Positions 1 to 9,020 of a stretch of 64,000 bases of DNA are shown here, one piece after another. Under the pieces are notes generated by a model that did no database searches, had not been told where the DNA came from, and saw nothing but the letters and a program-made list of their open reading frames with translations. Position 1 is the first letter of the stretch. Each line of letters begins with the position of its first letter. Origin of the DNA: Salinimicrobium tongyeongense (GTDB lineage Bacteria; Bacteroidota; Bacteroidia; Flavobacteriales; Flavobacteriaceae); contig NZ_CP069620.1 of the NCBI RefSeq assembly GCF_026109735.1, forward strand, positions 310,001 through 374,000, read 5' to 3'. The position numbers and the translations under genes were made by a program.

Positions 1-1548
1 CAGCCGCAGGGACACTCTACTTCCGGGTCTCACGAGCGTTACAAGAGCGAAGAAAGGCTTAAGTGGGAACGTGAGCACGACTGTAATGTAAAAATGCGGG
101 AATGGATGATTGCCACCAACATTGCTACAGAACAGGAACTGCAGGATATCGAAAAAGATATTAAGAAGCAGGTGCGCGATGGGAAGAAAGCCGCCTGGGA
201 GGCCCACATGGCACCCGTGAAAGACAAGGTCAAAGATGTACTGCCGGTGTTGCAAAGAGCAGCTGATAGCAGCCAGAACAAAACCTTCATCCTTCAGTTA
301 AAGAAAGAACTTCAGGAGAATAAAGAAACATTAAAAAGGGATATTCTTGTCGCCACCCGCAAGGCCTTAAGGTACCTGAGGGGAGAAAATTCACCCGCAA
401 AACAGGAATTGATCCAGTTTATAGATAAATATACCGAAGAGGTGCGGCCGCAATACAGTAGCCATTTGCAGAGTGCTTCAGAGTATAATGCGCTTAATGT
501 AGCACCTGTTCCCCCTACTTATGATGAAGATTCTAAAGAAGTAGACGCCCGCCTTGTTCTAAGAGAGAATTTTGACCGCATTTTCAATAAATATCCCGAA
601 GCTCTCATTTTTGGTGAAGACACAGGAGAAATTGGAGATGTAAACCAGGGGCTGGAAGGGCTTCAGGAGAAATACGGAGAACTGCGCGTCGCCGACACCG
701 GAATTAGGGAAGCTACCATTCTTGGCCAGGGAATAGGAATGGCCATGCGTGGCTTAAGACCAATTGCCGAAATTCAATACCTTGATTACCTGCTTTACGC
801 ACTCCAGATAATGAGTGACGACCTCGCTACCCTGCAATACAGAACGCGTGGAAAACAGAAAGCTCCGCTAATTATCAGGACCAGGGGCCATCGCCTGGAA
901 GGTATATGGCACAGTGGTTCGCCCATGGGCGGGATCCTGAACCTCATTCGTGGGATTCACGTCCTGGTGCCCCGCAATATGACTAAAGCAGCCGGCTTTT
1001 ACAACACTTTGCTCGAAAGCGATGAACCTGCACTTATTATAGAGTCTCTTAACGGCTACCGCTTAAAGGAAAAAATGCCGAACAACCTGGGGGAATTCAA
1101 GACACCGCTGGGAGTAGTCGAAACTTTAAGGGAAGGAAGCGATATTAGCCTCGTTTCTTACGGCTCAACTTTAAGGCTGGTAGAACAGGCAGCTAAAGAA
1201 CTACAGGAAGTTGGGATAGAGGCCGAAGTTATTGATGTGCAGACTTTACTGCCTTTTGACCTAAACCACGATATTGTAAAGAGCGTTGCCAAAACCAACC
1301 GCCTGCTGGTGATAGACGAGGATGTTCCGGGAGGGGCCTCCGCCTTTATCCTTCAAAAGGTCATGGAAGAACAGGATGCCTGGAGGCATCTTGACAGTAA
1401 GCCGCAAACGCTTACGGCTAAAGATCATCGCCCGGCTTATGGAACCGATGGAGATTATTTCTCAAAGCCTTCCGTAGAAGACATTTTTGAGAAGGTATAC
1501 AACATCATGAACGAAGCCGATCCTAATAATTTCCCGCAGTTGAAATAG
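1..1548 (+). CDS. 2-oxoacid dehydrogenase E1, fused alpha/beta subunits (5' end outside window)
   Basis: Thiamine-diphosphate E1 component that decarboxylates a 2-oxoacid and passes the acyl group to lipoyl-E2. The reading frame is open from base 1, and its first visible residues (HSTSGSHERYK) are the end of an E1-alpha-type domain, so the gene starts upstream; 515 codons are visible. About 130 residues of helical linker follow, then the E1-beta (transketolase pyrimidine-binding) domain from about visible residue 183 with GEDTGEIGDVNQG and DTGIREATILGQGIG, and a C-terminal transketolase domain. One-chain alpha-beta E1 proteins of about 800 residues are usual in Bacteroidota. The true substrate (branched-chain 2-oxoacids or pyruvate) cannot be told from this part. 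A terminator hairpin follows at once. Confidence 0.88.
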   Translation, partial: QPQGHSTSGSHERYKSEERLKWEREHDCNVKMREWMIATNIATEQELQDIEKDIKKQVRDGKKAAWEAHMAPVKDKVKDVLPVLQRAADSSQNKTFILQLKKELQENKETLKRDILVATRKALRYLRGENSPAKQELIQFIDKYTEEVRPQYSSHLQSASEYNALNVAPVPPTYDEDSKEVDARLVLRENFDRIFNKYPEALIFGEDTGEIGDVNQGLEGLQEKYGELRVADTGIREATILGQGIGMAMRGLRPIAEIQYLDYLLYALQIMSDDLATLQYRTRGKQKAPLIIRTRGHRLEGIWHSGSPMGGILNLIRGIHVLVPRNMTKAAGFYNTLLESDEPALIIESLNGYRLKEKMPNNLGEFKTPLGVVETLREGSDISLVSYGSTLRLVEQAAKELQEVGIEAEVIDVQTLLPFDLNHDIVKSVAKTNRLLVIDEDVPGGASAFILQKVMEEQDAWRHLDSKPQTLTAKDHRPAYGTDGDYFSKPSVEDIFEKVYNIMNEADPNNFPQLK

Positions 1549-1567
1549 AGGAAAGCCTGCAGTAATT

Positions 1568-1606
1568 AAAAAAGCCACGACTGTTTGCACTCGTGGCTTT
1601 TCCTTT
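1568..1606. terminator. Bidirectional intrinsic terminator
   Basis: Arms AAAGCCACGA (1571-1580) and TCGTGGCTTT (1591-1600) pair perfectly around a 10-nt loop. T-rich tracts follow on both strands. It lies between the plus-strand E1 gene and the convergent minus-strand PH-domain gene and can serve both. Confidence 0.8.
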
Positions 1607-1678
1607 TATATCAGGTCTATTCTGAAATTTCCCCCTGAAAATATTGATGAAAGCAGTGTTTTAATGAACCGGCTTCAG

Positions 1679-3193
1679 TTACATCCAGGCTCTTTCAGTA
1701 ACTTCAATCTTGTAGAGCAAGTAGTTGAGCACAGGCTGCACCTTTGCCTTGCTCACCATGGGAAAGTTCACATCGCCACCTGCCGAGTGAAATGTGAGCT
1801 TGCAAAGCCCCCTCCTTTTATACCATAAAGGCTGGGAAACTGAGACAGCCTGTAACCTGAAGATCTCTAAATATTCCTCTTTTTGAACCCAAACTCCCGA
1901 ATGTCTTATTAAAAATTCTTTGGAAATGCCTAACTGAAGCTTCTTGTAATGAAAATAATTGTAAACCACCATTAATACTACATAAACTGAAGCTACTCCC
2001 AGGATCCATGAAAGAAACATGACCTGCGGATAAAATATCAGAAAAACCGAAATGACAGCCAAAGGGATCAATCCGCGGGAAATCTTTCTGAAAAGTAAAA
2101 ATTTGCTCGGGCTGATCCTGAAATTCTCTTCAATACCCGATTCATAAAAATAATCTTTCACCTGCTTCACCACCCCGGGCGGCAGGCCAACGATCTTCAC
2201 CTGGTTCTTATCGAGATCGTCTTCACTGCTGGCCAAGGAAATGTTTACCTGGTACAGATCCATTTTCTTCTGAATAGGATTTGTAAGCACCTGTAACAAC
2301 TGGATGCGGCTGGCCCTCAAATTGACCCTGGTGTTGTTCCTGAGCCCCATTTCAACCTGCAGGGTATCTTTATACTTTTGCAAATTCAGCCCAAAATACT
2401 TGATAAGCGTCTCCCCCACTGTTAACAGCATTCCCACCAGTAGCAAAAAGATGATGAATGCATAACCTCCCTGTGTTAAGTAGGCCTCGGGCTCCTGTAG
2501 CTGCGCAGAAAGCTCTTCATTGAACATGAACTGCTCCCGCAGCGTAAAATAGAACGCCATGATGATCCCTACCCCGCGAAGGTAATTTGAGGTAAGCCCC
2601 AGCTTTACCAGGGTAAACATGCTCACTTTGTGCTCCCATTGAGGCAGCGGTTTGCCTGTTGCAGGGGGAATAGCTGCAGCAGCTTCCACCTGATTGTCCT
2701 CAACCTTTTCTGCCCGTTCCTCTTCTGCGCGCGCCATCAGCTTTTCAGCTAAAGCATTGGCCTTCTCTCCCGAAAGTGCTTTGATCTCCACTTCCTTCTC
2801 CTGGCTCCCGGCGGTCTCCACCACCACACTGTAAACGCCAATAATGCGCTGCAAAATATTCCTTCGGAAGTTGACCTGCTGGATCTTCTCAAAAGGGATG
2901 TTTATAACATCGGTCGAAAAAACCCCTTTTTGAAGCACAAACTCCTCATTTTTCTCATCAATATGGAATTTGAAATTTAAAAAATAAAGGATACTGTAAC
3001 CAAGGCTGAGTAGCAATACCAGCAAAATAGCACCACCGGCCATGAACACAGTTCGCTGATCCAGGTCTTTAAACGCAAAATAAATGATGATCACCCACAG
3101 GTTGCGGGCAATATGATACAGGGAGGTGGCAAAGATCAATACCAACCCCACACCCGACTGCCTTTGCGGCTCTGAGAAATTGTGATCAGGCAT
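1679..3193 (-). CDS. PH domain-containing membrane protein, YdbT-like
   Basis: A 504-residue integral membrane protein with about six hydrophobic helices in pairs, at residues 15-75, 205-260 and 360-410. Each pair is followed by a bacterial PH (bPH2/DUF304) module. The repeated sign is an Ile-Pro-Phe-Glu-Lys-Ile-Gln type strand (IPFEKIQQVNFRRNILQRI at about 98-116). This is the architecture of Bacillus YdbT. The start overlaps the end of the YdbS-like gene by 8 bases, so the two are co-translated, as is usual for ydbS/ydbT pairs. Function is not established; a lipid- or envelope-related role is an inference from the fold. A charged stretch at about 150-185 links modules 1 and 2. Confidence 0.8.
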   Translation of the reverse strand: MPDHNFSEPQRQSGVGLVLIFATSLYHIARNLWVIIIYFAFKDLDQRTVFMAGGAILLVLLLSLGYSILYFLNFKFHIDEKNEEFVLQKGVFSTDVINIPFEKIQQVNFRRNILQRIIGVYSVVVETAGSQEKEVEIKALSGEKANALAEKLMARAEEERAEKVEDNQVEAAAAIPPATGKPLPQWEHKVSMFTLVKLGLTSNYLRGVGIIMAFYFTLREQFMFNEELSAQLQEPEAYLTQGGYAFIIFLLLVGMLLTVGETLIKYFGLNLQKYKDTLQVEMGLRNNTRVNLRASRIQLLQVLTNPIQKKMDLYQVNISLASSEDDLDKNQVKIVGLPPGVVKQVKDYFYESGIEENFRISPSKFLLFRKISRGLIPLAVISVFLIFYPQVMFLSWILGVASVYVVLMVVYNYFHYKKLQLGISKEFLIRHSGVWVQKEEYLEIFRLQAVSVSQPLWYKRRGLCKLTFHSAGGDVNFPMVSKAKVQPVLNYLLYKIEVTERAWM

Positions 3194-3719
3194 GTTTATA
3201 GATTCTTCCCGAAATTTCCCCTTTTAGAGAGGTAGCTGTTTCAGGTCTTATTCCCGGAACGCTCACATCGCTGCCCGATCCTCCGGCAGTAAATACCTTT
3301 AAGGAAGCGATATTCAGCATCTTATCCAGAAAAGACCGCTCTACAGTAACATGCTGAATCCTGTTAAAGGGGACTACAGTGGTCTTTTCAAATAAAAATC
3401 CGCGTTGAAAAATAATATCCTGTTCCCTAAGGGCATAACCGCTGCGCTTCACATACATACTATTGTTAAAAATTGACCAGCTAAAGAGAATCACAAGCAG
3501 GATAACAGCCCAGTTAAGGTACACATGAAGCTGAGGTGATAAAAAAGTGTAGCCCAGGAACAGCCCCACCGCAAAGAACAAAACGGAAATAGCCGTACCT
3601 ACCTGCAGTTTTACCAGGTATTTTTTTGAAACAGGGTGCAGCTTCACCTCCTCAAACTTCGGAAGGGAAGCTACTTCCAGCTCAAAATTGGAAAATTCCG
3701 AAGAGGTTACGGGATCCAT
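3186..3719 (-). CDS. PH domain-containing membrane protein, YdbS-like
   Basis: A 177-residue protein with two adjacent membrane helices (about 38-85) and one bPH2 module carrying VVPFNRIQHVTVERSFLDK, the same strand pattern as the three modules of its downstream partner. It is the small member of a YdbS/YdbT pair. The start codon lies inside the end of menB (13-base overlap), so the pair is transcribed and probably translated with menB. No enzymatic residues are visible. The link to menaquinone may be only positional. Confidence 0.78.
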   Translation of the reverse strand: MDPVTSSEFSNFELEVASLPKFEEVKLHPVSKKYLVKLQVGTAISVLFFAVGLFLGYTFLSPQLHVYLNWAVILLVILFSWSIFNNSMYVKRSGYALREQDIIFQRGFLFEKTTVVPFNRIQHVTVERSFLDKMLNIASLKVFTAGGSGSDVSVPGIRPETATSLKGEISGRIYKHA

Positions 3720-4546
3720 TTTTTCTCAAAATTAGGTTTTCTCTTTTCCAGGAAAGCATTTCTGCCTTCTTTGGCCTCATCGGTCATATAAGCCAGGCGG
3801 GTTGCTTCTCCGGCAAACACCTGCTGCCCTACCATTCCGTCGTCGGTAAGGTTCATGGCAAACTTCAGCATCTTTATTGAAGTTGGGGATTTGGCCAGGA
3901 TCTCCTGCGCCCACTCATAAGCCGTATCCTCAAGCTCTTCATGCGGAATCACCGCATTCACCATTCCCATTTCATAAGCTTCCTGGGCTGAATAATTTCT
4001 TCCTAAAAAGAAGATTTCGCGTGCCTTTTTCTGGCCCACCATCTTCGCCAGGTAAGCAGATCCATATCCGCCGTCAAAGCTGGTAACATCGGCATCGGTT
4101 TGTTTGAAAATTGCATGTTCCTTACTGGCAAGGGTGAGGTCACACACCACATGCAGGCTGTGCCCGCCTCCTACGGCCCAACCCGGTACCACTGCAATTA
4201 CAGCCTTCGGCATAAATCTTATTAATCTCTGGACTTCCAGTATATTCAGCCGGTGCATTCCATCTTCTCCCACATAACCCTGATGCCCGCGCGCCTTTTG
4301 ATCTCCACCACTGCAAAAACTGTAAACGCCGTCTTTAGGCGAAGGCCCTTCCGCAGAAAGTAATACAACTCCTATAGAAGTATCTTCATTCGCATCGTAA
4401 AAAGCATCGTATAATTCACTCGTGGTTTTTGGCCTGAAGGCATTGCGCACCTCAGGGCGGTTAAACGCAATTCGGGCTACGCCATTGCATTTTTGATAGG
4501 TGATATCTTCGTATTCTTTTGCTGTCTTATAATCTGGTTTGGTCAT
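3707..4546 (-). CDS. menB: 1,4-dihydroxy-2-naphthoyl-CoA synthase MenB
   Basis: Crotonase-fold enzyme that closes the ring of o-succinylbenzoyl-CoA to give 1,4-dihydroxy-2-naphthoyl-CoA in menaquinone synthesis. At 279 residues it has the usual MenB length. Diagnostic stretches are CSGGDQKARGHQGYVG (oxyanion/substrate loop), VPGWAVGGGHSLHVVCDLTLA, and TDADVTSFDGGYGSAYLAKM, whose Asp-Gly-Gly-Tyr pattern separates MenB from other enoyl-CoA hydratases. It is the first gene of the block menB-ydbS-ydbT. The other men genes (menD, menF, menI) lie just beyond one small gene on the opposite strand. Confidence 0.95.
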   Translation of the reverse strand: MTKPDYKTAKEYEDITYQKCNGVARIAFNRPEVRNAFRPKTTSELYDAFYDANEDTSIGVVLLSAEGPSPKDGVYSFCSGGDQKARGHQGYVGEDGMHRLNILEVQRLIRFMPKAVIAVVPGWAVGGGHSLHVVCDLTLASKEHAIFKQTDADVTSFDGGYGSAYLAKMVGQKKAREIFFLGRNYSAQEAYEMGMVNAVIPHEELEDTAYEWAQEILAKSPTSIKMLKFAMNLTDDGMVGQQVFAGEATRLAYMTDEAKEGRNAFLEKRKPNFEKKWIP

Positions 4547-4621
4547 GGTACACTAATTTTACTCAAAAATAAGGCTTTTATATTTTCCCTGAAGCATAAA
4601 AGCCCGGCGCAAGAAAAGCTT

Positions 4622-4629
4622 TATCTTTC
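4622..4629 (+). promoter_or_regulatory. Probable -7 promoter element
   Basis: TATCTTTC matches the Bacteroidota -7 consensus TAnnTTTG at all but the last base and lies about 50 bases before the ATG of the secreted protein gene. No clear -33 box was found. Confidence 0.4.
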
Positions 4630-4682
4630 GGAAGAATAAAAAATTTGTACGATTTTTGATCCTACGGCATCAAATGGTTAAC

Positions 4683-5216
4683 ATGAATAAACTTCTAACT
4701 CTTCTGGCGGTACTCCTACTAGGATTAAATGGCTATTCTCAGGAATTAAATTCTCCTGGCCCCAATACTCTTCCTGAATTAAATCAGGAAAATTTCACTG
4801 CTCCTGAAGAAGTTTTTACAAAGTATATTAGAATCCAGCCATCTCTTTCAGTACCTATACAACTTTTTCCGGAAAATCAATTTTCGCTAAAGGAGATTAG
4901 TTTTGACAAAAAAGAACAAAAGAGACAGGTGAATTTGGTTTCAATGATGGAAAAGGAACGCTATGAAAAGGAAAAAGGCCTGGTCGAACTGGACTCTCCC
5001 CTGCCTACAATTAGTAAGGGAGAAAAAGCGCTTATTGAGATCACCAATGAAATAAGGGCTCATGACAGAAGTTCCAACTATGATATTTATACCGGGCAAA
5101 AGAAAATTCCGGCTTATGAAGAAATGCGGGCGCCCATAATACAAAGTCCTTACCGCTCCCGTTCAGGTATAAGAGGCTATATTTCCCCTTACCCCTATTC
5201 TCCTTTCTTGAGGTAA
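4683..5216 (+). CDS. Secreted hypothetical protein
   Basis: I do not recognise the family. The start at 4683 is chosen because it begins a good Sec signal peptide (MNKLLTLLAVLLLGLNGYSQ); earlier in-frame ATGs at 4656 and 4674 only add polar residues. The mature part of about 157 residues is polar, rich in Glu, Lys and Pro, with no cysteine and no further membrane helix, and ends in a Tyr/Pro/Arg/Ser-rich tail (YRSRSGIRGYISPYPYSPFL). It is the only plus-strand gene within the menaquinone region, and its last 22 bases overlap the 3' end of cvfB tail to tail. Confidence 0.65.
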   Translation: MNKLLTLLAVLLLGLNGYSQELNSPGPNTLPELNQENFTAPEEVFTKYIRIQPSLSVPIQLFPENQFSLKEISFDKKEQKRQVNLVSMMEKERYEKEKGLVELDSPLPTISKGEKALIEITNEIRAHDRSSNYDIYTGQKKIPAYEEMRAPIIQSPYRSRSGIRGYISPYPYSPFLR

Positions 5217-6040
5217 ATCCCGTTGTCTTTAATTTCCACCTTGCGCTGCTTATAAAGGTTTCCAAGGGCACGCTTAAAGCTCTTTTTGCTCATTTGCACC
5301 TCCTTTTCAATCTCTTTTGGAGAAGATTTATCTGTTAGAGCTAAAAAGCCACCTTTAATTTCAAGTAGGTTTAACAATTCCTGCGCATTAGGTTCAATAC
5401 TGCGATATCCGGGGCGTTGAAGGCTAATATCAATCTTTCCGTCTGGCCTCGTCTTCTTCACAAATCCCTTTAACCTGTCTCCCACGTGCAATTTCTGAAA
5501 AACTTCATCTTTGTAAAGCAATCCTTTGTGGATCTCGTTTACAATCACATTCCAGCCCAATTCCGTAGGATTCGCGACAATGAGGTCTACCTCTTCAAAA
5601 GCCGTTACCGTAAGTTCGGAATTATCCAAAAAAGCATCTACTTTACTGGAACCTACAAGCCTGTCTGTTAATTCATCCAGATAACAAAAAATAAGGTAAC
5701 GTTCGCCTTCTCTCATTTTTACCGCCTGCTCTTTGAAAGGCACAAAAAGGTGTTTTTCGAGCCCCCAATCCATAAAAGCTCCAATCTCACTTACCTCCAC
5801 ACACTTTAAAAACCCGAATTCATCCAGCTTCACAAAAGGCTTAAGGGTAGTAGCCACAGGCCTTTCTTCGTGATCCAGGTAGACAAAAACCTCCAGGCTG
5901 TCTTCAATTTCGAAAGTTTCAGGTTTGTATTTATTCGGCAACAGCACCTCGTTCCCGTCATCGTCTTTCAGGAAAAGGCCGGGTTCGGTGTCTCGGTCAA
6001 TTTTCAGGATATGGTATTCTCCAATCGCAAGCATAGTCAA
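5195..6040 (-). CDS. cvfB: S1 RNA-binding domain protein, CvfB-like
   Basis: A 281-residue protein of the CvfB/YitL family: tandem S1-type beta-barrels in the first two thirds (for example LKCVEVSEIGAFMDWGLEKH and GWNVIVNEIHKGLLYKDEV), a third S1-like segment with LKGFVKKTRPDGKIDISLQR, and a C-terminal winged helix (KEIEKEVQMSKKSFKRALGN). CvfB proteins bind RNA and influence virulence-factor expression in Firmicutes; the role in Bacteroidota is unknown. It lies 30 bases after menD on the same strand and probably shares its transcript. An ATG two codons in (6034) is equally possible. Confidence 0.85.
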   Translation of the reverse strand: MTMLAIGEYHILKIDRDTEPGLFLKDDDGNEVLLPNKYKPETFEIEDSLEVFVYLDHEERPVATTLKPFVKLDEFGFLKCVEVSEIGAFMDWGLEKHLFVPFKEQAVKMREGERYLIFCYLDELTDRLVGSSKVDAFLDNSELTVTAFEEVDLIVANPTELGWNVIVNEIHKGLLYKDEVFQKLHVGDRLKGFVKKTRPDGKIDISLQRPGYRSIEPNAQELLNLLEIKGGFLALTDKSSPKEIEKEVQMSKKSFKRALGNLYKQRKVEIKDNGIYLKKGE

Positions 6041-6070
6041 AATTTTGGTAAAGGTACTTAAATTTAACGG

Positions 6071-7801
6071 CTACCGCACGAAACTGAAATACTCCAGTAA
6101 AACTTCATCATTCACTTTTCTGGGTGTAAAAATTTCCAGGACCTTCGGCTTGTCTGAGGTGTCAAAAAAGGCAATTAAGCCCTGCTTTATTTCTTCGGAA
6201 GTTTGGGCCCGGGAGTATTCAAAGCCATACAAATCACAAATAGGTTTGGCATGGAGATCGTGCACCGTTTCAAAATATTCGTCAAAGGTTTCAGAATTTT
6301 TGTCCCCTGGAAGTATCCTGAAAATCCCGCCTCCCCGGTTATTTAAGATAATTATTCTGAAATTCTTCGGAATATGTTTGTTCCATAAAGCATTGCTGTC
6401 ATAGAAAAAGCTGAGATCTCCCGTGATCATTAAAACCGGCTCGTCTGAAACTATCGCAGCGCCCACCGCAGTCGAAATACTACCGTCAATCCCGCTGGTA
6501 CCTCGGTTACAGTAGATTTTAAGGCTCTCTTTCCACCTGAAGAGCTGCGCGTACCTAATGGTGGAGCTGTTAGCCAGTTGTACAATGCTATTTTCGGACA
6601 CTTCAGGGCAAATGAGCTGCATGGCCTTCAGGTCAGAATACGGGATCCTGCCCATATAATCTTCGTGTTTTATTTTTCTCCTGCTTCTCACCTCCTGCCA
6701 GTATTCGGCATAATTACTTTCAGAAATTTCTGTGAGTGGAAAAAACTGATTAAAGAAGGAATTTACTGAAGTCTCGAAATGCTTGTTCAGGCAAAAGAAG
6801 GTGTTGTATGCCTTTTTTGGATCTACGTGCCAGTGATGTTTCGGCTGATAATTCCGCAGAAAAGCTTTGATCTTTTTTGACACGATCATTCCGCCGAAAG
6901 TGAGCAGGATTTCGGGTTGCAAATTGTCAAAAAGCTGTTCTCTATATTCATCTTTTTCAATGGGACCAATAATGGTATCAATCCGGGTGAAAAATTTCTC
7001 CTGCTGCACGTTTGAGGTGGTTTCCGTAAACACGATGACCGAAGGATCATTAGCCAGCCTGTCTAGAAATTGCTGCTCTACCAAATTTGGTGAAGACACG
7101 CCTATAATCACCATTTTTCTCGCTGCCCTGTTCCAAAGATCGGCATAAGCCTGCAGCTGATTTTGAGAGTACGTTCTTTCAATGATCTCCGGTAAGATCT
7201 GGATGGGATTCACCTCCACATCTTCAACCGTCTCATAAAGCGGTTCATAGAAAGGCACGTTGATATGTACAGGCCCTTTCTCTTCAATGGCTTTGTTTAA
7301 TGCCAGGTTGATCTCCCGCTCGTTGTGCTTTTGAGATTCAAATTGCTTCTGCTGAAGTTTTTTGTCTTTCGCCTCATTTTCAAGCACCAATTCTGAATGC
7401 AAATTAGCCGAATACAGGATGTGGTTCTCAAAAACGTTCTTTTGCCTGATGGTTTGTCCGTCGCCAATATCGATGCGCTCAATAGGCCTGTCGGCAGAGA
7501 TCACCACCAGCGGAATGTCGCTGTAAAATGCCTCTGCCACCGCCGGATAATAATTGAGCAGCGCCGAGCCTGATGTACAAACCACAGCCACAGGTTTCTG
7601 TAGTTGCTGGGCCATGCCAACAGCCACAAATGCAGCGCAGCGTTCGTCAACGACGCTGTAGGTCTTGATGTTTGGATGATAAGCAAAACCGGTGGTAAGC
7701 GGCGCATTGCGGGAGCCGGGAGAGATCACCACGTGGTGAATTCCCTTGGCTTCACAAAGTGCTACTATAGATCTTGCAACAGGTATTTTTGGGTATTTCA
7801 T
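6071..7801 (-). CDS. menD: SEPHCHC synthase MenD
   Basis: 2-Succinyl-5-enolpyruvyl-6-hydroxy-3-cyclohexene-1-carboxylate synthase, a ThDP enzyme that joins isochorismate and 2-oxoglutarate. At 576 residues it is full length. It opens with the MenD signature VISPGSRNAPLTTGFA and has the glutamate-bearing VDERCAAFVAVGMAQ segment and the ThDP/Mg motif ITGDLSFFYDSNALWN near residues 455-470. It sits between menF (55-bp gap with a palindromic hairpin at 7817-7849) and cvfB on the minus strand. Confidence 0.96.
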   Translation of the reverse strand: MKYPKIPVARSIVALCEAKGIHHVVISPGSRNAPLTTGFAYHPNIKTYSVVDERCAAFVAVGMAQQLQKPVAVVCTSGSALLNYYPAVAEAFYSDIPLVVISADRPIERIDIGDGQTIRQKNVFENHILYSANLHSELVLENEAKDKKLQQKQFESQKHNEREINLALNKAIEEKGPVHINVPFYEPLYETVEDVEVNPIQILPEIIERTYSQNQLQAYADLWNRAARKMVIIGVSSPNLVEQQFLDRLANDPSVIVFTETTSNVQQEKFFTRIDTIIGPIEKDEYREQLFDNLQPEILLTFGGMIVSKKIKAFLRNYQPKHHWHVDPKKAYNTFFCLNKHFETSVNSFFNQFFPLTEISESNYAEYWQEVRSRRKIKHEDYMGRIPYSDLKAMQLICPEVSENSIVQLANSSTIRYAQLFRWKESLKIYCNRGTSGIDGSISTAVGAAIVSDEPVLMITGDLSFFYDSNALWNKHIPKNFRIIILNNRGGGIFRILPGDKNSETFDEYFETVHDLHAKPICDLYGFEYSRAQTSEEIKQGLIAFFDTSDKPKVLEIFTPRKVNDEVLLEYFSFVR

Positions 7802-7816
7802 TTTATTTTTTTTGTC

Positions 7817-7849
7817 AGACCTGCAAGGTTTCCAAAACCTTGTAGGTCT
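7817..7849. repeat. REP-like palindromic hairpin, copy 1
   Basis: Arms AGACCTGCAAGGTTT (7817-7831) and AAACCTTGTAGGTCT (7835-7849) pair over 15 positions with one G:U. It fills most of the menF-menD gap. Similar elements with an AGGT/ACCT core lie at 33179, 36119 and 38122. Confidence 0.75.
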
Positions 7850-7856
7850 AAAAATT

Positions 7857-9020
7857 CTATTTCAATAATACTTTCTTCATCGTTTCCGCCTTGTTCACTG
7901 TCTCTTCCCATTCATCTTCGGGAACAGAATCTTTGGTAATACCGCCGCCAATGAACAAAACTGCCTTCCCCGCTTCTATTTTCATGCAGCGCAGGTTTAC
8001 ATAAAGGTCGGTTTCTTTTTTCACAGTCCGGTAAGCCAAATTTTCCACATTCCTCCTGGTTAGGGAGCGTTGCATATTTTTCTGAAGGTTTAATTCTCCT
8101 AAAAATCCGGTGTAGAATTCCCGGTCGTAATGTTCTTCTGAAAGGATGAATTTCCTGGCTTTTTCCTTCGGCAGGCCGCCTACGGCGGGGGTCGGATGCA
8201 GGGCAGAGATTATATTCGCCAATCTGGCTGAGCCGTTCCGCGGAACGGCTGTACTGGCCAGCGTTCCATATATATCTGTTCGCAAATGCAATAAATTCCC
8301 TGCTTTTGCGGTATAAGGTTCAGATATTTCGAGAGCTTCTATCCCCGAAGCTTTCAGGTTTTCCAGAATAGAATCGGTGACAAATTGCTGCTCCTGCTTT
8401 TCTTTCTCTCCCCACTCCACCTCCATGCTTCCCTGGAATTTTTGGGTTCCGGCCAGAGCCATGGTCTTAAATTGGTTATGCTCCAGCTTCATCAAAGTTT
8501 CGGGCGTGGCACCCAGCCAGCAACCCACTTTTGGATGAAACCAGCAATACACAAAGGCTGTGGAGTACGTTTTCAGAAGTTCATTAAAGAGCTTTAAAGG
8601 ACCCTGCTGCTGTAAACCAACTTCTTCCCTGCGGGAAAGTACTACCTTGTCCATTTCCCCGGCCTGCAGGGCTGTAACTGCTTTTCTTACCAGCTCAATG
8701 TGAGCCGACTTTTTTTCTTCTGAAATTTGCCCTTTTTGAGACTTTCCCGTAACAGCAGCTTCATCAGAAACTACCTGCTCAAAAATGTGCTTTTCCGAAG
8801 CATTTTCAGGAAAGAGAATTGCTTTCCCTGAAGTGTCAAAAGGGGCAAAAACGAAGCCGCTTTCAGAAAAAGCTTCGGTATAATTCAAGTAGTCATCCTG
8901 CTGCAAAAAAGCGGTAACCGTACCTAAATTTCCTATGAGAATTGGCTTACGGTAGGCCACAAAAGGCAGCTGCATCTCAAAGTGTTGTTTCAGCTTATTG
9001 AAAAAATCAGCTTCAGGCAT
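7857..9020 (-). CDS. menF: Isochorismate synthase
   Basis: Chorismate-binding enzyme converting chorismate to isochorismate, the entry step of menaquinone synthesis. The 387 residues carry the conserved C-terminal half of the family: KVVLSRREEV, MALAGTQKFQG, ALHPTPAVGGLPKEKA and EHYDREFYTGFLGE, with Glu and Gly residues that hold Mg and chorismate. The N-terminal third is divergent, as usual. It overlaps menI by 8 bases and is followed by menD. A salicylate- or dihydroxybenzoate-type role is made unlikely by the men neighbours. Confidence 0.92.
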   Translation of the reverse strand: MPEADFFNKLKQHFEMQLPFVAYRKPILIGNLGTVTAFLQQDDYLNYTEAFSESGFVFAPFDTSGKAILFPENASEKHIFEQVVSDEAAVTGKSQKGQISEEKKSAHIELVRKAVTALQAGEMDKVVLSRREEVGLQQQGPLKLFNELLKTYSTAFVYCWFHPKVGCWLGATPETLMKLEHNQFKTMALAGTQKFQGSMEVEWGEKEKQEQQFVTDSILENLKASGIEALEISEPYTAKAGNLLHLRTDIYGTLASTAVPRNGSARLANIISALHPTPAVGGLPKEKARKFILSEEHYDREFYTGFLGELNLQKNMQRSLTRRNVENLAYRTVKKETDLYVNLRCMKIEAGKAVLFIGGGITKDSVPEDEWEETVNKAETMKKVLLK

